A DNA stretch of 32,862 nucleotides. Origin: Candidatus Aenigmatarchaeota archaeon (GTDB lineage: Archaea > Aenigmatarchaeota > Aenigmatarchaeia > QMZP01). A program made the translations under genes and the position numbers. The notes beneath the pieces are model-generated. The model made no database searches. It saw only the letters and a list, made by a program, of their open reading frames with translations, and was not told the origin of the DNA. Position 1 is the first letter of the stretch. Each line of letters opens with the position of its first letter. This document shows positions 14,702 through 22,540 of the stretch, in pieces. The stretch spans positions 64,269 to 97,130 of the forward strand of contig JACPNN010000021.1 of assembly GCA_016185435.1 (NCBI GenBank). Reading direction: 5' to 3'.

Positions 14702-15392
14702 ACAAGACAAACCTCGCCACATCCTTAGCCTGCCTGATCTCCACCCTGTCCCCTGATGCCAGATTGACAAAATCCTTCTGATTGTCCGCAAGAACCAATG
14801 CCTTCTCCCTTTTGATTTCTATCGCAAGTATATCATCTTTGTCCAGCTCTACAGGATTTGGCCTGGGTTTGGTGTTGTTGAAGGCTGCACGAAGGCCTGT
14901 TTCAAAAGGCTTACATCCGACAGCCATATAATAAGCATGGCTCCCGAATGGCGTGGCCGCAACGATGCCGTCCCCTATCACATTTTTGTACAGGGGCTTG
15001 CCGTCAAGGGAAACATCGAACCTGATGGCCTTTCTCGGATCAGCATTATGGATCTGGACCTCATTCAGGCCTGAAAGCTTCTTCCCCTTCACTTCAGCCA
15101 GAGCTTTGGCATATTCCCTTATTGAGCATTGCCCTTTCGACAGGCTCTCAAGCACCTTATCCAGTTCTGCCAGCCTGCAGGAAGGGTAGTGGGTGCCAGG
15201 AATGCTCTTGCGGAAAACCAGTTTCGGCACCCCCGGGAAGGCGGCCTCTGATGAAAGCACAGTCCCATCGCCCCCATAGATTATCACAAAATCAGGCTTC
15301 CCGCCATCCAGGACAAATCCTGCTTTCCGGGCCTCCTTCGCTATCTTCTCCCTTTCCTGCCCGAAATATGTCTGTATTGCAACCTTCATCAT
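14691..15392 (-). CDS. nadK: NAD kinase
   Basis: A 233-residue ATP-NAD kinase, somewhat short for the family. It phosphorylates NAD to NADP. The nucleotide motif GGDGT is at residues 40-44 and the substrate-binding NE at 110-111 (LSGLNEVQIH). Downstream are the family segments GDGIVAATPFGSHAYYMAVG (with the conserved TP.GS) and a C-terminal beta region ending RFVLFRG. An in-frame second ATG follows the first, so the true start may be 15389; GGTGA lies a few bases upstream. The 3' end overlaps the convergent GGDEF gene. Confidence 0.9.
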   Translation of the reverse strand: MMKVAIQTYFGQEREKIAKEARKAGFVLDGGKPDFVIIYGGDGTVLSSEAAFPGVPKLVFRKSIPGTHYPSCRLAELDKVLESLSKGQCSIREYAKALAEVKGKKLSGLNEVQIHNADPRKAIRFDVSLDGKPLYKNVIGDGIVAATPFGSHAYYMAVGCKPFETGLRAAFNNTKPRPNPVELDKDDILAIEIKREKALVLADNQKDFVNLASGDRVEIRQAKDVARFVLFRG

Positions 15393-15423
15393 TTATTTCA
15401 CCTGCAGCTATTATTTAATCTAT

Positions 15424-15720
15424 ATGGCGGCCAAAGCTGCGGGCAAGATGACCCCTTATGACAGCCTGAAGAGGCTTATGTATGGCCTCCTTTTCCTGCT
15501 GCTTGCCTTCTTCCTCAGGGAAACAGTGAAGGTGAACTCTCTGCCGCCTTTCTGGCTGGTACTGCCATTCGCCAGCCTCTTCGCAGGCTTTGTGGCCATA
15601 GGGGAGTCTTGCATGAGGAAATGCGTCATTGAAAAGCCTGCCGGCAAAAAGAGCATTTATCTGTATATCCTTTCCCTGCTTGCGTCTGCTTTCGTCTTCT
15701 ATTTCCTGCTCCTTCCATAA
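15424..15720 (+). CDS. Small membrane protein, three predicted helices
   Basis: A 98-residue protein with hydrophobic segments at about 17-32, 43-60 and 78-97, and basic patches at 3-18 and 66-76 (KCVIEKPAGKK). No family was recognised. It starts at 15424, 31 bases from the divergent NAD kinase start, so the two promoters overlap. A TATA-like TATTTAATC lies just before the ATG, closer than usual. Confidence 0.6.
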   Translation: MAAKAAGKMTPYDSLKRLMYGLLFLLLAFFLRETVKVNSLPPFWLVLPFASLFAGFVAIGESCMRKCVIEKPAGKKSIYLYILSLLASAFVFYFLLLP

Positions 15721-15746
15721 ACCCCCAAGAGCGCCGTCTTAACAAC

Positions 15747-15756
15747 GTTTAAATAT
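15747..15756 (+). promoter_or_regulatory. TATA box for uL6
   Basis: GTTTAAATAT lies 24 bases before the ATG at 15781. It gives rpl6 a promoter of its own, instead of transcription from a longer ribosomal operon. Confidence 0.6.
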
Positions 15757-15780
15757 TCAGCATCCTTGATTATTGTAAAT

Positions 15781-16308
15781 ATGAAAGCGGAAGTGGCTGT
15801 GCCTGAGGGCATAGACGTGAAGCTCGAGAAAAACGTTTTCACAGTCAAAGGAAAAAAGGGCGAGCTGAAGCAGGAAGTCAGGCTCGAGAAGATTAAGATA
15901 AGCGTGGAAAATGGAAAAATAACAGTGGAAAGCCTTTCTGAAAGGAGGAAAGAGAAGGCACTGGTCGGCACATACGCTTCCCTCCTGAAAAGCATGTGCA
16001 TCGGGGTCACAACAGGCTACCAGGCCAGGCTGAAAGTTGTGTATTCCCATTTTCCCATCAAGGTTTCTGTCGAAGGCAGGAAGGTATTGGTGCAAAACTT
16101 CCTCGGCAAGAAGTCCAGCAGGCAGGCAGAGCTTTTCGGGAACACGGAAGTGAAGGTCTCCAAGGACGAAATAATAGTCACCGGAATTGACAAGAAGGAA
16201 GTGGGCCAGACAGCGGCAAATATCGAGAGATCGACAAAGATCTCAGGGTTCGACAGAAGGGTTTTCCAGGACGGGATCTACCTGACAGAGGCTGCGAGGG
16301 GTTGCTGA
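15781..16308 (+). CDS. rpl6: Large-subunit ribosomal protein uL6, archaeal type
   Basis: A 175-residue uL6. The N-terminus (KAEVAVPEGIDVKLE) and the phrase FTVKGKKGELKQEV are characteristic, as are the C-terminal copy of the fold (VSKDEIIVTGIDKKEVGQTAANIE) and its last strand (GFDRRVFQDGIYLT). The protein binds 23S rRNA near the sarcin-ricin loop. The ATG at 15781 was chosen over an upstream non-ATG start because of the TATA box at 15747-15756. In most archaea this gene sits inside the spc operon next to eL32; here eL32 follows only after four unrelated genes. Confidence 0.95.
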   Translation: MKAEVAVPEGIDVKLEKNVFTVKGKKGELKQEVRLEKIKISVENGKITVESLSERRKEKALVGTYASLLKSMCIGVTTGYQARLKVVYSHFPIKVSVEGRKVLVQNFLGKKSSRQAELFGNTEVKVSKDEIIVTGIDKKEVGQTAANIERSTKISGFDRRVFQDGIYLTEAARGC

Positions 16309-16317
16309 ATGAGGACA

Positions 16318-16572
16318 TCAGTAAAGGCGCAAAATATCACTTCTTAATTTTGCGTAGTCTCTTTCGAACTGTTCCTGAAGCCTCTGTGGCAGGTGTCTGC
16401 CGCAGCGCTGATAAAGTTCATGTAACACATCAAGCCTTGCTTCGAAAAAGTATAAATACGTATCTAATTCATTTCTGCTCATAGGTGTAAACAAGAGTTC
16501 TTCAAACTCCTCTTTGAAGCAGCTCAAATCTTTTTTTGCCGCAACAGCCGCAAATGTTCCTACTATGCTCAT
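16318..16572 (-). CDS. Hypothetical small helical protein
   Basis: An 84-residue soluble, mostly helical, charged protein (CFKEEFEELLF, LDTYLYFFEARLDVLHELY, LQEQFERDYAKLRSDIL) with no recognised family. It converges on the rpl6 gene with a 9-base gap. A TATA-like ATTTAAAACT at 16591-16600 lies 19 bases before the ATG at 16572, which supports it as real. Function unknown. Confidence 0.6.
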   Translation of the reverse strand: MSIVGTFAAVAAKKDLSCFKEEFEELLFTPMSRNELDTYLYFFEARLDVLHELYQRCGRHLPQRLQEQFERDYAKLRSDILRLY

Positions 16573-16651
16573 AAGTCGATTATGCCAGTAAGTTTTAAAT
16601 TGGCTTCTCGCTCATAGCTGCCTTATTTAGCCATTAATTACAATTTTTATC

Positions 16652-17329
16652 ATGAAGCTCCAGCAGTTCATCCATTGGGACTCTTATATTCTTCTTGGCA
16701 TTTCCATTCTCATGCTTTCTGCATTTGTCAGCTTTCCCAAATTTCTGTCTGATCCTCTTAACCTTGCATATTATCTTGCCCTGATGGTTCCTTCATATGG
16801 TCTCAGGGAATACCTCCATCTTCGGGCCGCAAAGAAACTGGGGCATGAGGCCAGTTATGCCCTGTGGTGGCCAGGGCTGATAGCAGGGGCCTTTACCGCG
16901 CTCTTCTCGAATGGCCTTTTGAGATTTCTTGTCCCGGGCTTTGTCGTGATAAAAAACGGGATAAAAAAGGACGGGATGCTGCAATTCGGCTATGCGGGGA
17001 TAAAAGCGAACCTTGCATTCCTGATAGCTGCCAGCTTTATCGATAGCCCCATTGCAAGGGACTTTGCCATCCTTAATGCGCTATTCTCCTTTATTTCCCT
17101 TATACCAATCAAGCCATTCTACGGGGAATACATCTTCAAAGGCAGCGTGCCTATATGGCTGCTGACTTTCATTATTACCCTTTTCTTCTTCTGGGCCAAC
17201 ATGGCCGGCATAACAGCTGATCAGCTGGTGCAGCTTTTTACCAATCTGTCAGGCCTTTTCATGCTTGCCCTTGTCCTGCTGCTTATGATAGCCATGCTTG
17301 CAGGGTTTCTGGGGATAAGGAAGGAGTAG
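16652..17329 (+). CDS. Site-2-protease (M50)-like membrane protein with degenerate metal site
   Basis: A 225-residue protein with about six membrane segments, resembling archaeal M50/site-2 proteases. At the usual HExxH position it reads REYLH (residues 52-56) followed by LRAAKKLG, the family's HxxxAKxxG pattern, so the first metal histidine is Arg. The second metal motif, normally N..P..P.DG, appears as N142...P152...P155-F-Y-G158, with Asp replaced by Tyr. Two of three zinc ligands are therefore missing, so the protein is predicted to lack protease activity and might act as a pseudoprotease. A TATA-like CTTATTTAG lies 22 bases before the ATG. The next gene begins five bases after the stop, implying an operon. 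Confidence 0.75.
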   Translation: MKLQQFIHWDSYILLGISILMLSAFVSFPKFLSDPLNLAYYLALMVPSYGLREYLHLRAAKKLGHEASYALWWPGLIAGAFTALFSNGLLRFLVPGFVVIKNGIKKDGMLQFGYAGIKANLAFLIAASFIDSPIARDFAILNALFSFISLIPIKPFYGEYIFKGSVPIWLLTFIITLFFFWANMAGITADQLVQLFTNLSGLFMLALVLLLMIAMLAGFLGIRKE

Positions 17330-17334
17330 GCGCT

Positions 17335-17595
17335 GTGGTGATCTTTTTTGCATATCAAGAGATTGACAGATATTTCAGAGAAAAAGCTGGCAAGATAGAT
17401 TCCCTTGTTGAAAGGTTAAATAGAATAGAACAAAGAATTGACTACATGCAAGAAATTCACAGACTGGACAAAAGAGTGTCCCTTCTTGAGGAAGGCAAAG
17501 CAAAAAAAGGGCAAGTAGACCCCAAAATAATAATGCTGATAGTTCTGCTTTTCCTTCTGTATTTATATCTGAGATCCATAGGCTTTCTCAAGTGA
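17335..17595 (+). CDS. Tail-anchored coiled-coil protein
   Basis: An 86-residue protein: a short N-terminal part, a coiled coil at about 10-55 (IDSLVERLNRIEQRI, HRLDKRVSLLEEG), then one C-terminal membrane span (64-82). The start is one of two adjacent GTG codons (17335 or 17338) preceded by AAGGAG that overlaps the upstream stop codon. It is probably co-expressed with the pseudoprotease-like gene and may be its partner, by position only. No family was recognised. Confidence 0.65.
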   Translation: MVIFFAYQEIDRYFREKAGKIDSLVERLNRIEQRIDYMQEIHRLDKRVSLLEEGKAKKGQVDPKIIMLIVLLFLLYLYLRSIGFLK

Positions 17596-17614
17596 TGGCC
17601 ATAGGAAATTCAAA

Positions 17615-17624
17615 GCTTAAATAC
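17615..17624 (+). promoter_or_regulatory. TATA box for eL32
   Basis: GCTTAAATAC lies 22 bases before the ATG at 17647 and supports a leaderless start there instead of the upstream TTG at 17638. Confidence 0.6.
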
Positions 17625-17646
17625 TATAGCAGCAACATTGTTTGAT

Positions 17647-17997
17647 ATGGCGCGAAGAAGGAAGATCCCCAAATTCAAAAGGCAGCAGTGGTACCTGAAA
17701 AAGCTGAAAGGCAAGGGCTGGAGAAAGCCGAAAGGCATCCATAGCAAGCAGAGGCATAAGATAAAAGGCGTCAGGAGCAGCATGCCCGCAATAGGCTACA
17801 GGCAGCCTAAGGCTTTGAGGCACAAAGGAAAAGCCGGGATGATTGGCGTTTTAGTTCATAATCCAGAAGAAGCCGGGAAAATAGATCCAAAAAACCAGAG
17901 GGCTATAATCGCATCTTCTGTGGGAAGAAGGAAAAGACTGGAGATCCTCAAAAAGGCCGAGGAGATGAAGCTGAAGGTTGCCAATCCGAAGTTGTAA
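17647..17997 (+). CDS. rpl32e: Large-subunit ribosomal protein eL32
   Basis: A 116-residue basic protein with the eL32 hallmarks: FKRQQWYLKKLK, WRKPKGIHSKQRHKIKG, IGYRQPKALR, LVHNPEEAGKIDPKNQ, then IASSVGRRKRLEILKKAEE. It is an archaeal/eukaryal-specific ribosomal protein. The ATG at 17647 fits the TATA box at 17615-17624. It follows uL6 in the usual archaeal order, but four unrelated genes lie between and each ribosomal gene has its own promoter. Confidence 0.95.
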   Translation: MARRRKIPKFKRQQWYLKKLKGKGWRKPKGIHSKQRHKIKGVRSSMPAIGYRQPKALRHKGKAGMIGVLVHNPEEAGKIDPKNQRAIIASSVGRRKRLEILKKAEEMKLKVANPKL

Positions 17998-18075
17998 ACT
18001 GGCTGTTATACAATAGCACCCCGCAGGCTATAAGGCTTATTAGCCAGGGATACAATAATTTTTTAGTGTCTTTTG

Positions 18076-18231
18076 ATGGCCAAGAATTCAAGCTGCCCCA
18101 TGTGCGGCACCTTCGGGAAGATGTGGAACAAGGCGCCTGAAGTTTTTCTCTGCCCCAACTGCTCTTCGCTGTATTCTGAATTCGGCCTTGTCCTTGAGCC
18201 TGAAAACCTTTCGATAGATTTCTGCTCATGA
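18076..18231 (+). CDS. 51-residue zinc-ribbon protein
   Basis: A 51-residue frame beginning MAKNSSCPMCGTFGKMW. Two CPxC knuckles, Cys7/Cys10 and Cys26/Cys29, are spaced 15 residues apart, the geometry of a zinc ribbon. The C-terminus reads LVLEPENLSIDFCS. The paired knuckles and archaeal codon use make it a likely real gene despite its size. It sits 78 bases after eL32 and 38 bases before the acetyltransferase. Small zinc ribbons of this kind occur in archaeal ribosome-associated or transcription factors, but no specific family was recognised. Confidence 0.7.
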   Translation: MAKNSSCPMCGTFGKMWNKAPEVFLCPNCSSLYSEFGLVLEPENLSIDFCS

Positions 18232-18239
18232 CCGCATGA

Positions 18240-18247
18240 TTTTTAAG
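18240..18247 (+). promoter_or_regulatory. TATA box for the GNAT gene
   Basis: TTTTTAAG lies 22 bases before the ATG at 18270 and just after the stop of the zinc-ribbon gene. Confidence 0.5.
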
Positions 18248-18269
18248 CTTTTCTGGCATCCTATTCTGT

Positions 18270-18683
18270 ATGATAAAAATCAGGGCATATGCCGACTCAG
18301 ATTACGAGGATGTGAAGCTGAACCTTGAGGAGGGGCATCTTTTCCATCCTGAAGATTCAAGCAGCAACTTCAGGGCAAAAATAGAGAGGAATCATGGCTC
18401 CATCATTGTGGCAGAAACAGAAGGCCATGCAGTCGGAAATATTTTCATTTATAGACACCCCGAGAACATCCCGACAGCTTCTCTCTGGTCCCTGGCAGTA
18501 AGGCGGGCCTGCAGGAAGCAAGGAATAGGAAGCCTGTTACTGTCTGACTCAGAAAGCAGGCTAAGGAAAGAGGGAATAAAGGAAGCCGTAATCATGCCCG
18601 AAAGAGAAGACCTCAGAGAATATTACATCAAAAGAGGCTATGTTCCTTCCGGACACCCCCAGTTTATGTATAAGATATTGTAG
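18270..18683 (+). CDS. GNAT-family N-acetyltransferase
   Basis: A 137-residue GNAT acetyltransferase. The acetyl-CoA binding motif appears as RRACRKQGIGSLLL (residues about 78-91, pattern R-x-x-G-x-G/A), preceded by the beta-4 strand LWSLAV. The C-terminal YYIKRGYVPSG is the typical Y...GF-like ending. The substrate is unknown; small archaeal GNATs act on protein N-termini, amino acids or antibiotics. It converges on the membrane-anchored protein gene with an 11-base gap. Confidence 0.85.
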   Translation: MIKIRAYADSDYEDVKLNLEEGHLFHPEDSSSNFRAKIERNHGSIIVAETEGHAVGNIFIYRHPENIPTASLWSLAVRRACRKQGIGSLLLSDSESRLRKEGIKEAVIMPEREDLREYYIKRGYVPSGHPQFMYKIL

Positions 18684-18694
18684 CTGCCCAGCCC

Positions 18695-19222
18695 TCATGA
18701 GCAGCTGCTGCTGATGAACGTGCTGTTCTGGGTGAAGAGCATGGTTATCGTCCTCGCCTTGCCCTGTTTTGTTATGGCCCCAACGCATGTATATGCGAGT
18801 TCAAGGTTTTCAAAGCACGGAACCTCTTCCCCAAGCTGCCAGCCTTCCACTGTCTGGGTCCCATTGCTGATGGCGTAGAAGCCGTTGGAAAGAAGAACAA
18901 GCTGCAAGCCCCTGTATTCAGGGCAGATTTCAGGCTGCTCTTGCTGGCCTGCCTCACCGGATGCTGCGCCTGCAACACTTCCCTCTGCCGGGCCTTCAGA
19001 CGCATCCGAAGCTTCTTTCCTGTCCGCATCCTTTTTCTGGGATATGTTCCGGATCTCATTTGCACTGGAAGAGACATCAGCAGTCCTTTCTGGGAGGATA
19101 TCTTCCAATGCCTTTTCAACTGAGGCCTTCGCAGGATTGCCTTTCGGGAGCAGAAGGAATGCTGCAATGAGCAGCAGGAGAGCCCCAATGGCGATGATGA
19201 CCATGCTTTTCTTCCTTTTCAC
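18695..19222 (-). CDS. Membrane-anchored extracytoplasmic protein
   Basis: A 175-residue protein: a basic N-terminus (KRKK), one hydrophobic anchor or signal at about 8-25, a long Ala/Glu/Ser/Gly-rich low-complexity linker (residues 33-95), then a small domain with cysteines in CPEYRG, PCFEN and YTCVGA, ending in SSSCS. The start is GTG at 19222 or the ATG six codons later; GTG is kept because it preserves the positive charges before the anchor. No family was recognised. Confidence 0.65.
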   Translation of the reverse strand: MKRKKSMVIIAIGALLLLIAAFLLLPKGNPAKASVEKALEDILPERTADVSSSANEIRNISQKKDADRKEASDASEGPAEGSVAGAASGEAGQQEQPEICPEYRGLQLVLLSNGFYAISNGTQTVEGWQLGEEVPCFENLELAYTCVGAITKQGKARTITMLFTQNSTFISSSCS

Positions 19223-19290
19223 AATTAATATTGTGCTATCGCTGGATTTATTGGTTAGATATGGATGCCGGCTGGCAAGGGCCGTTTCAT

Positions 19291-19302
19291 GCTTTAAATA
19301 CT
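19291..19302 (+). promoter_or_regulatory. TATA box for EF-2
   Basis: GCTTTAAATACT lies about 58 bases before the ATG at 19361, so this message probably carries a leader of about 30 bases, unlike most genes here. Confidence 0.5.
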
Positions 19303-19360
19303 ATATGCCCCAATTTAATCACTATAATTCAGTATGCATTGATGGAGAGAAGCGATACAT

Positions 19361-21559
19361 ATGGCAGAAGACCTGGCGGCAGTGGTCCAGCGGCTGATGG
19401 CCAAGACAGACCATATCAGGAACATGGGCATTGTGGCCCATATCGATCACGGCAAGACGACCCTGTCTGACTCCTTGCTTGCAGGGGCTGGAATGATTTC
19501 AGAGGAGCATGCCGGAAAACAGCTTGCCATGGATTTCGACCCTCAGGAGCAGGAGAGGGGAATCACGATTTATGCGGCCAATGCAAGCATGGTCCACAAT
19601 ATCGGCGGCGAGGATTACCTCATAAACCTGATCGACACCCCGGGCCACGTTGACTTTGGGGGCGATGTCACAAGGGCTATGAGGGCAGTCGACGGAGTGA
19701 TTGTCGTCGTGGACGCCGTCGAAAGGATCATGCCCCAGACAGAGACTGTCCTGCGGCAGGCGCTGAGGGAAAGGGTCAGGCCTGTGCTCTACATCAACAA
19801 GGTGGACAGGCTCATAAAGGAGCTTAAGCTGACCCCTGACCAGATCCTTGATAGGTTCAAGGACATAATAAGGGAAGTGAACGCCCTTATCCAGAAATAT
19901 GTCGAGAGCGAATACAAGACCAAATGGCTTGTGAGTGTGGACGATGGTTCTGTCGCCTTTGGCTCGGCCCTCAAGAAATGGGCTGTAAGCATCCCCCACA
20001 TCCAGAAGACAGGGATGACAATGAAAGAGATAATACAGATGACGGAGGCTGGTAAAGAAGGAGAGCTCTCAAAAAAGATGCCCCTCGCTCATGTCCTGCT
20101 TGACATGGTAGTCGCCCATCTTCCCAACCCGAGGCAGGCAGCCGTATACAGGATACCCAAGATATGGCCGGGAGAGAAGGAATCAGAGGCAGGCATGTCA
20201 ATGGTAAACTGCGACAGCAGCGCCAGGCTGGCAGCCATAGTGACAAAGGTCTATCCGGATCCGCATGCAGGCTATGTCGCGACCCTGAGGATATTTGCCG
20301 GAAGGATATCGAGGGGAATGGACGTCTATGTTCTGGGAATCAACAAGATCGAGAAGGTGCAGCAGGTTTCGATTTACAGGGGAGCAAAAAGGGTCCAGAT
20401 GGAGGAGATAATAGCGGGAAATATAGCAGGCGTGGTGGGCCTGAAGGACGCCTATTCAGGAGCTACAGTATGCATGCCGGACTCCATCATAACTGCATTC
20501 GAGGAGATAAAGCACGTGTTCGAGCCTGTGGTCACAAAGGCCATAGAGCCAAAGGACCCGACGCAGCTGGCAAGGCTTATAGAATTCCTGAAGAAGACAG
20601 CAAGAGAAGATCCCACATTAAGGGTGAGCATAAATGAGGACACAGGGGAATATCTGGTATCAGGTCTGGGGGAGCTTCACATAGAGGCCAAGGTCGAGAG
20701 AAAGCTGAAGGATGCAGGGATAAGCGTCTCTGTCAGCCAGCCCATAGTCATCTACAATGAGAGCATCAAGACATTGAGCGAGCCTGTTGAAGGCAAAAGC
20801 CCCAACAAGCACAACAGGTTCTACATCGTTGCTGAGCCCCTCGAGCAGGCCGTCTACCAGGCCATGGTCAATGGAGAGATCAATGACATGGAAATCAAGA
20901 AGAAGGATGTTGCCCTGCAGGAAAAGCTTGCCAACCTGGGCTTCGACAGGGACGAGTCAAAGAACATCAGGATGATATACAACAAATGCATGTTCATAGA
21001 AGCGACACGTGGCGTGACAGCCATACTCGAAATCATGGAGATGTGCAAGCAGGCATTCAGGGAAGCCATAGATGCAGGGCCCCTGGCCCGGGAGCCTGTA
21101 AGCGGGATAAAGGTGAAGCTGGTTGATGCAAAGCTCCACGAGGATGCGATACACAGAGGGCCCGCGCAGGTCATACCTGCCATGAGAAGGGCCATAAGGA
21201 ATGCAATGGTCCAGGCCAAGCCGTACATCGTCGAGCCCAAGCAGATCATCAGGATCGATGTCCCTACCGAGCAGGTAGGAGGCGCGATAAAGGAAGTGAA
21301 CAACAGAAGGGGCCAGATCCTTGACATGAAGGAGGAAAGAGGATTGACCATAATACAGGCAAAACTCCCTGTTGCAGAAATGTTCGGCTTCAATTCTTCC
21401 CTGAAATCAGCGACAGGCGGTCTGGGCTTCTACAGCCTGATAGATATCCTTTACGAGCCCCTTCCAAAGGAGCTTGAGCCCAAGGTTGTAGGACAGATCA
21501 GGGAGAGGAAGGGGATAAAGGAAGTGATAGAAGGCGAGGGGGAGGAAGGGGAAGGATAA
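19361..21559 (+). CDS. fusA: Translation elongation factor 2 (archaeal EF-2)
   Basis: A 732-residue GTPase that drives ribosomal translocation. The P-loop AHIDHGKT is at residues 26-33, DTPGH at 92-96 and NKVD at 146-149. Domain IV carries the diphthamide loop DAIHRGPAQVIP, with the target histidine at codon 598. The length is normal for archaeal EF-2. An acidic Glu/Gly tail (EGEGEEGEG) ends the protein. No partner ribosomal genes of the str operon are adjacent. Confidence 0.97.
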   Translation: MAEDLAAVVQRLMAKTDHIRNMGIVAHIDHGKTTLSDSLLAGAGMISEEHAGKQLAMDFDPQEQERGITIYAANASMVHNIGGEDYLINLIDTPGHVDFGGDVTRAMRAVDGVIVVVDAVERIMPQTETVLRQALRERVRPVLYINKVDRLIKELKLTPDQILDRFKDIIREVNALIQKYVESEYKTKWLVSVDDGSVAFGSALKKWAVSIPHIQKTGMTMKEIIQMTEAGKEGELSKKMPLAHVLLDMVVAHLPNPRQAAVYRIPKIWPGEKESEAGMSMVNCDSSARLAAIVTKVYPDPHAGYVATLRIFAGRISRGMDVYVLGINKIEKVQQVSIYRGAKRVQMEEIIAGNIAGVVGLKDAYSGATVCMPDSIITAFEEIKHVFEPVVTKAIEPKDPTQLARLIEFLKKTAREDPTLRVSINEDTGEYLVSGLGELHIEAKVERKLKDAGISVSVSQPIVIYNESIKTLSEPVEGKSPNKHNRFYIVAEPLEQAVYQAMVNGEINDMEIKKKDVALQEKLANLGFDRDESKNIRMIYNKCMFIEATRGVTAILEIMEMCKQAFREAIDAGPLAREPVSGIKVKLVDAKLHEDAIHRGPAQVIPAMRRAIRNAMVQAKPYIVEPKQIIRIDVPTEQVGGAIKEVNNRRGQILDMKEERGLTIIQAKLPVAEMFGFNSSLKSATGGLGFYSLIDILYEPLPKELEPKVVGQIRERKGIKEVIEGEGEEGEG

Positions 21560-21633
21560 TTAGAAATGATCTGAGATAAAAAGGGGCAAATAATGATCTC
21601 GAAAAATGAGAGTATTATTTGATATTGTCTAAA

Positions 21634-22365
21634 ATGACTGACAAAAAGACTAAGAAAGCGAGCATTGTCTATCTTATATATTCCAATATATTTGTGAGAT
21701 ACAGCAAACGATTTTCCAGACAAAACCTTTACCTGTATTTGGGCAGCATGATAGAAAAGTACAATATACGAAAAATGAAAACAATTCTCAATATTGGAGC
21801 TGGAGGGGAAGTAGCACTATTTCTGAGACACTGCAAACTGAAATTCACTGAGATAGATATTGATCCCGAAAGAAATCCAGATTATGTTATGGACATGGAA
21901 AATATGCAGGGAATCCGAAATGATTCGGTAGATGCTATCATCTGCATGTCCGTCTTAGAGCATGTAAGGAACCCTTTTAGAGCCGTTGAGGAGGCTAGAA
22001 GGATATTGAAACAGGGCGGCATTTTTATCGGTTGTGTTCCACACGCTTTTCCCATACATGATGAGCCTCATGACTATTTCAGATTTACAAAGTACGGTAT
22101 TTTGAGCATGTTCAAAAGATTTGAATGCCTTGAACTTAAAGAGCAGAACAGCTATTTGGAGGCACAATATGTAATGCTGTTACGACTTTTTGTTACTGGC
22201 TCAAAAAAGGAAAAAATCATATCTGTCATACTATTCCCACTGTTTATTGCCATATTGCCTCTCATAGCCATCGGAAATTCCTTGGTAAAAAACAGAGGTG
22301 TTACGTCAGGATATATTTTTGCGTTTATAAAAGCAGAAAGCCATCTTAATGATTCCCAAAGATAA
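21634..22365 (+). CDS. Class I SAM-dependent methyltransferase
   Basis: A 243-residue protein. The SAM-binding motif I is ILNIGAGG at 51-58, with the acidic residue of strand 2 in EIDIDPE, motif IV as AIICMSVLEHV at about 105-115 and then RRILKQGGIF. A hydrophobic segment near 200-220 may bind the membrane. The ATG at 21634 was preferred over a TTG at 21619. The gene is AT-richer than its neighbours and lies in the surface-sugar region, so it may modify a glycan or lipid intermediate. Directly after its stop, in the same frame, comes the remnant of a second methyltransferase. Confidence 0.78.
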   Translation: MTDKKTKKASIVYLIYSNIFVRYSKRFSRQNLYLYLGSMIEKYNIRKMKTILNIGAGGEVALFLRHCKLKFTEIDIDPERNPDYVMDMENMQGIRNDSVDAIICMSVLEHVRNPFRAVEEARRILKQGGIFIGCVPHAFPIHDEPHDYFRFTKYGILSMFKRFECLELKEQNSYLEAQYVMLLRLFVTGSKKEKIISVILFPLFIAILPLIAIGNSLVKNRGVTSGYIFAFIKAESHLNDSQR

Positions 22366-22540
22366 GTGCTGGAGCATGTTTTTTATCCAAAGGAAATAAT
22401 AGGAGAGTGCCATAGACTGCTCAAAGAAGGCGGCAAACTCTCAATCTCAGTCCCCTTCCTGTTTCCTTACCATCCCGACAGGCACGGCTTTGATTACCAC
22501 AGATACACAGAAGATTCATTGAAGAGAATGCTGGAAAATC
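22366..22540 (+). pseudogene. Truncated methyltransferase remnant
   Basis: Immediately after the TAA at 22363-22365, in the same frame, the sequence reads VLEHVFYPKEIIGECHRLLK, then EGGKLSISVPFLFPYHPD, HGFDYHRYTEDSLKRMLEN. That is the middle of a class I methyltransferase, starting inside the SVLEHV motif and stopping where the family continues with AGF. The SAM-binding half is missing and the 3' part is replaced, from about 22540, by the end of the convergent methyltransferase gene. The open frame runs on to 22569 but those last codons are probably not native. Confidence 0.72.

Noticed and set aside
19499-19999. Minus-strand frame of 166 codons inside EF-2.
   Set aside because: It is a shadow of a conserved GTPase gene with no independent start signals.
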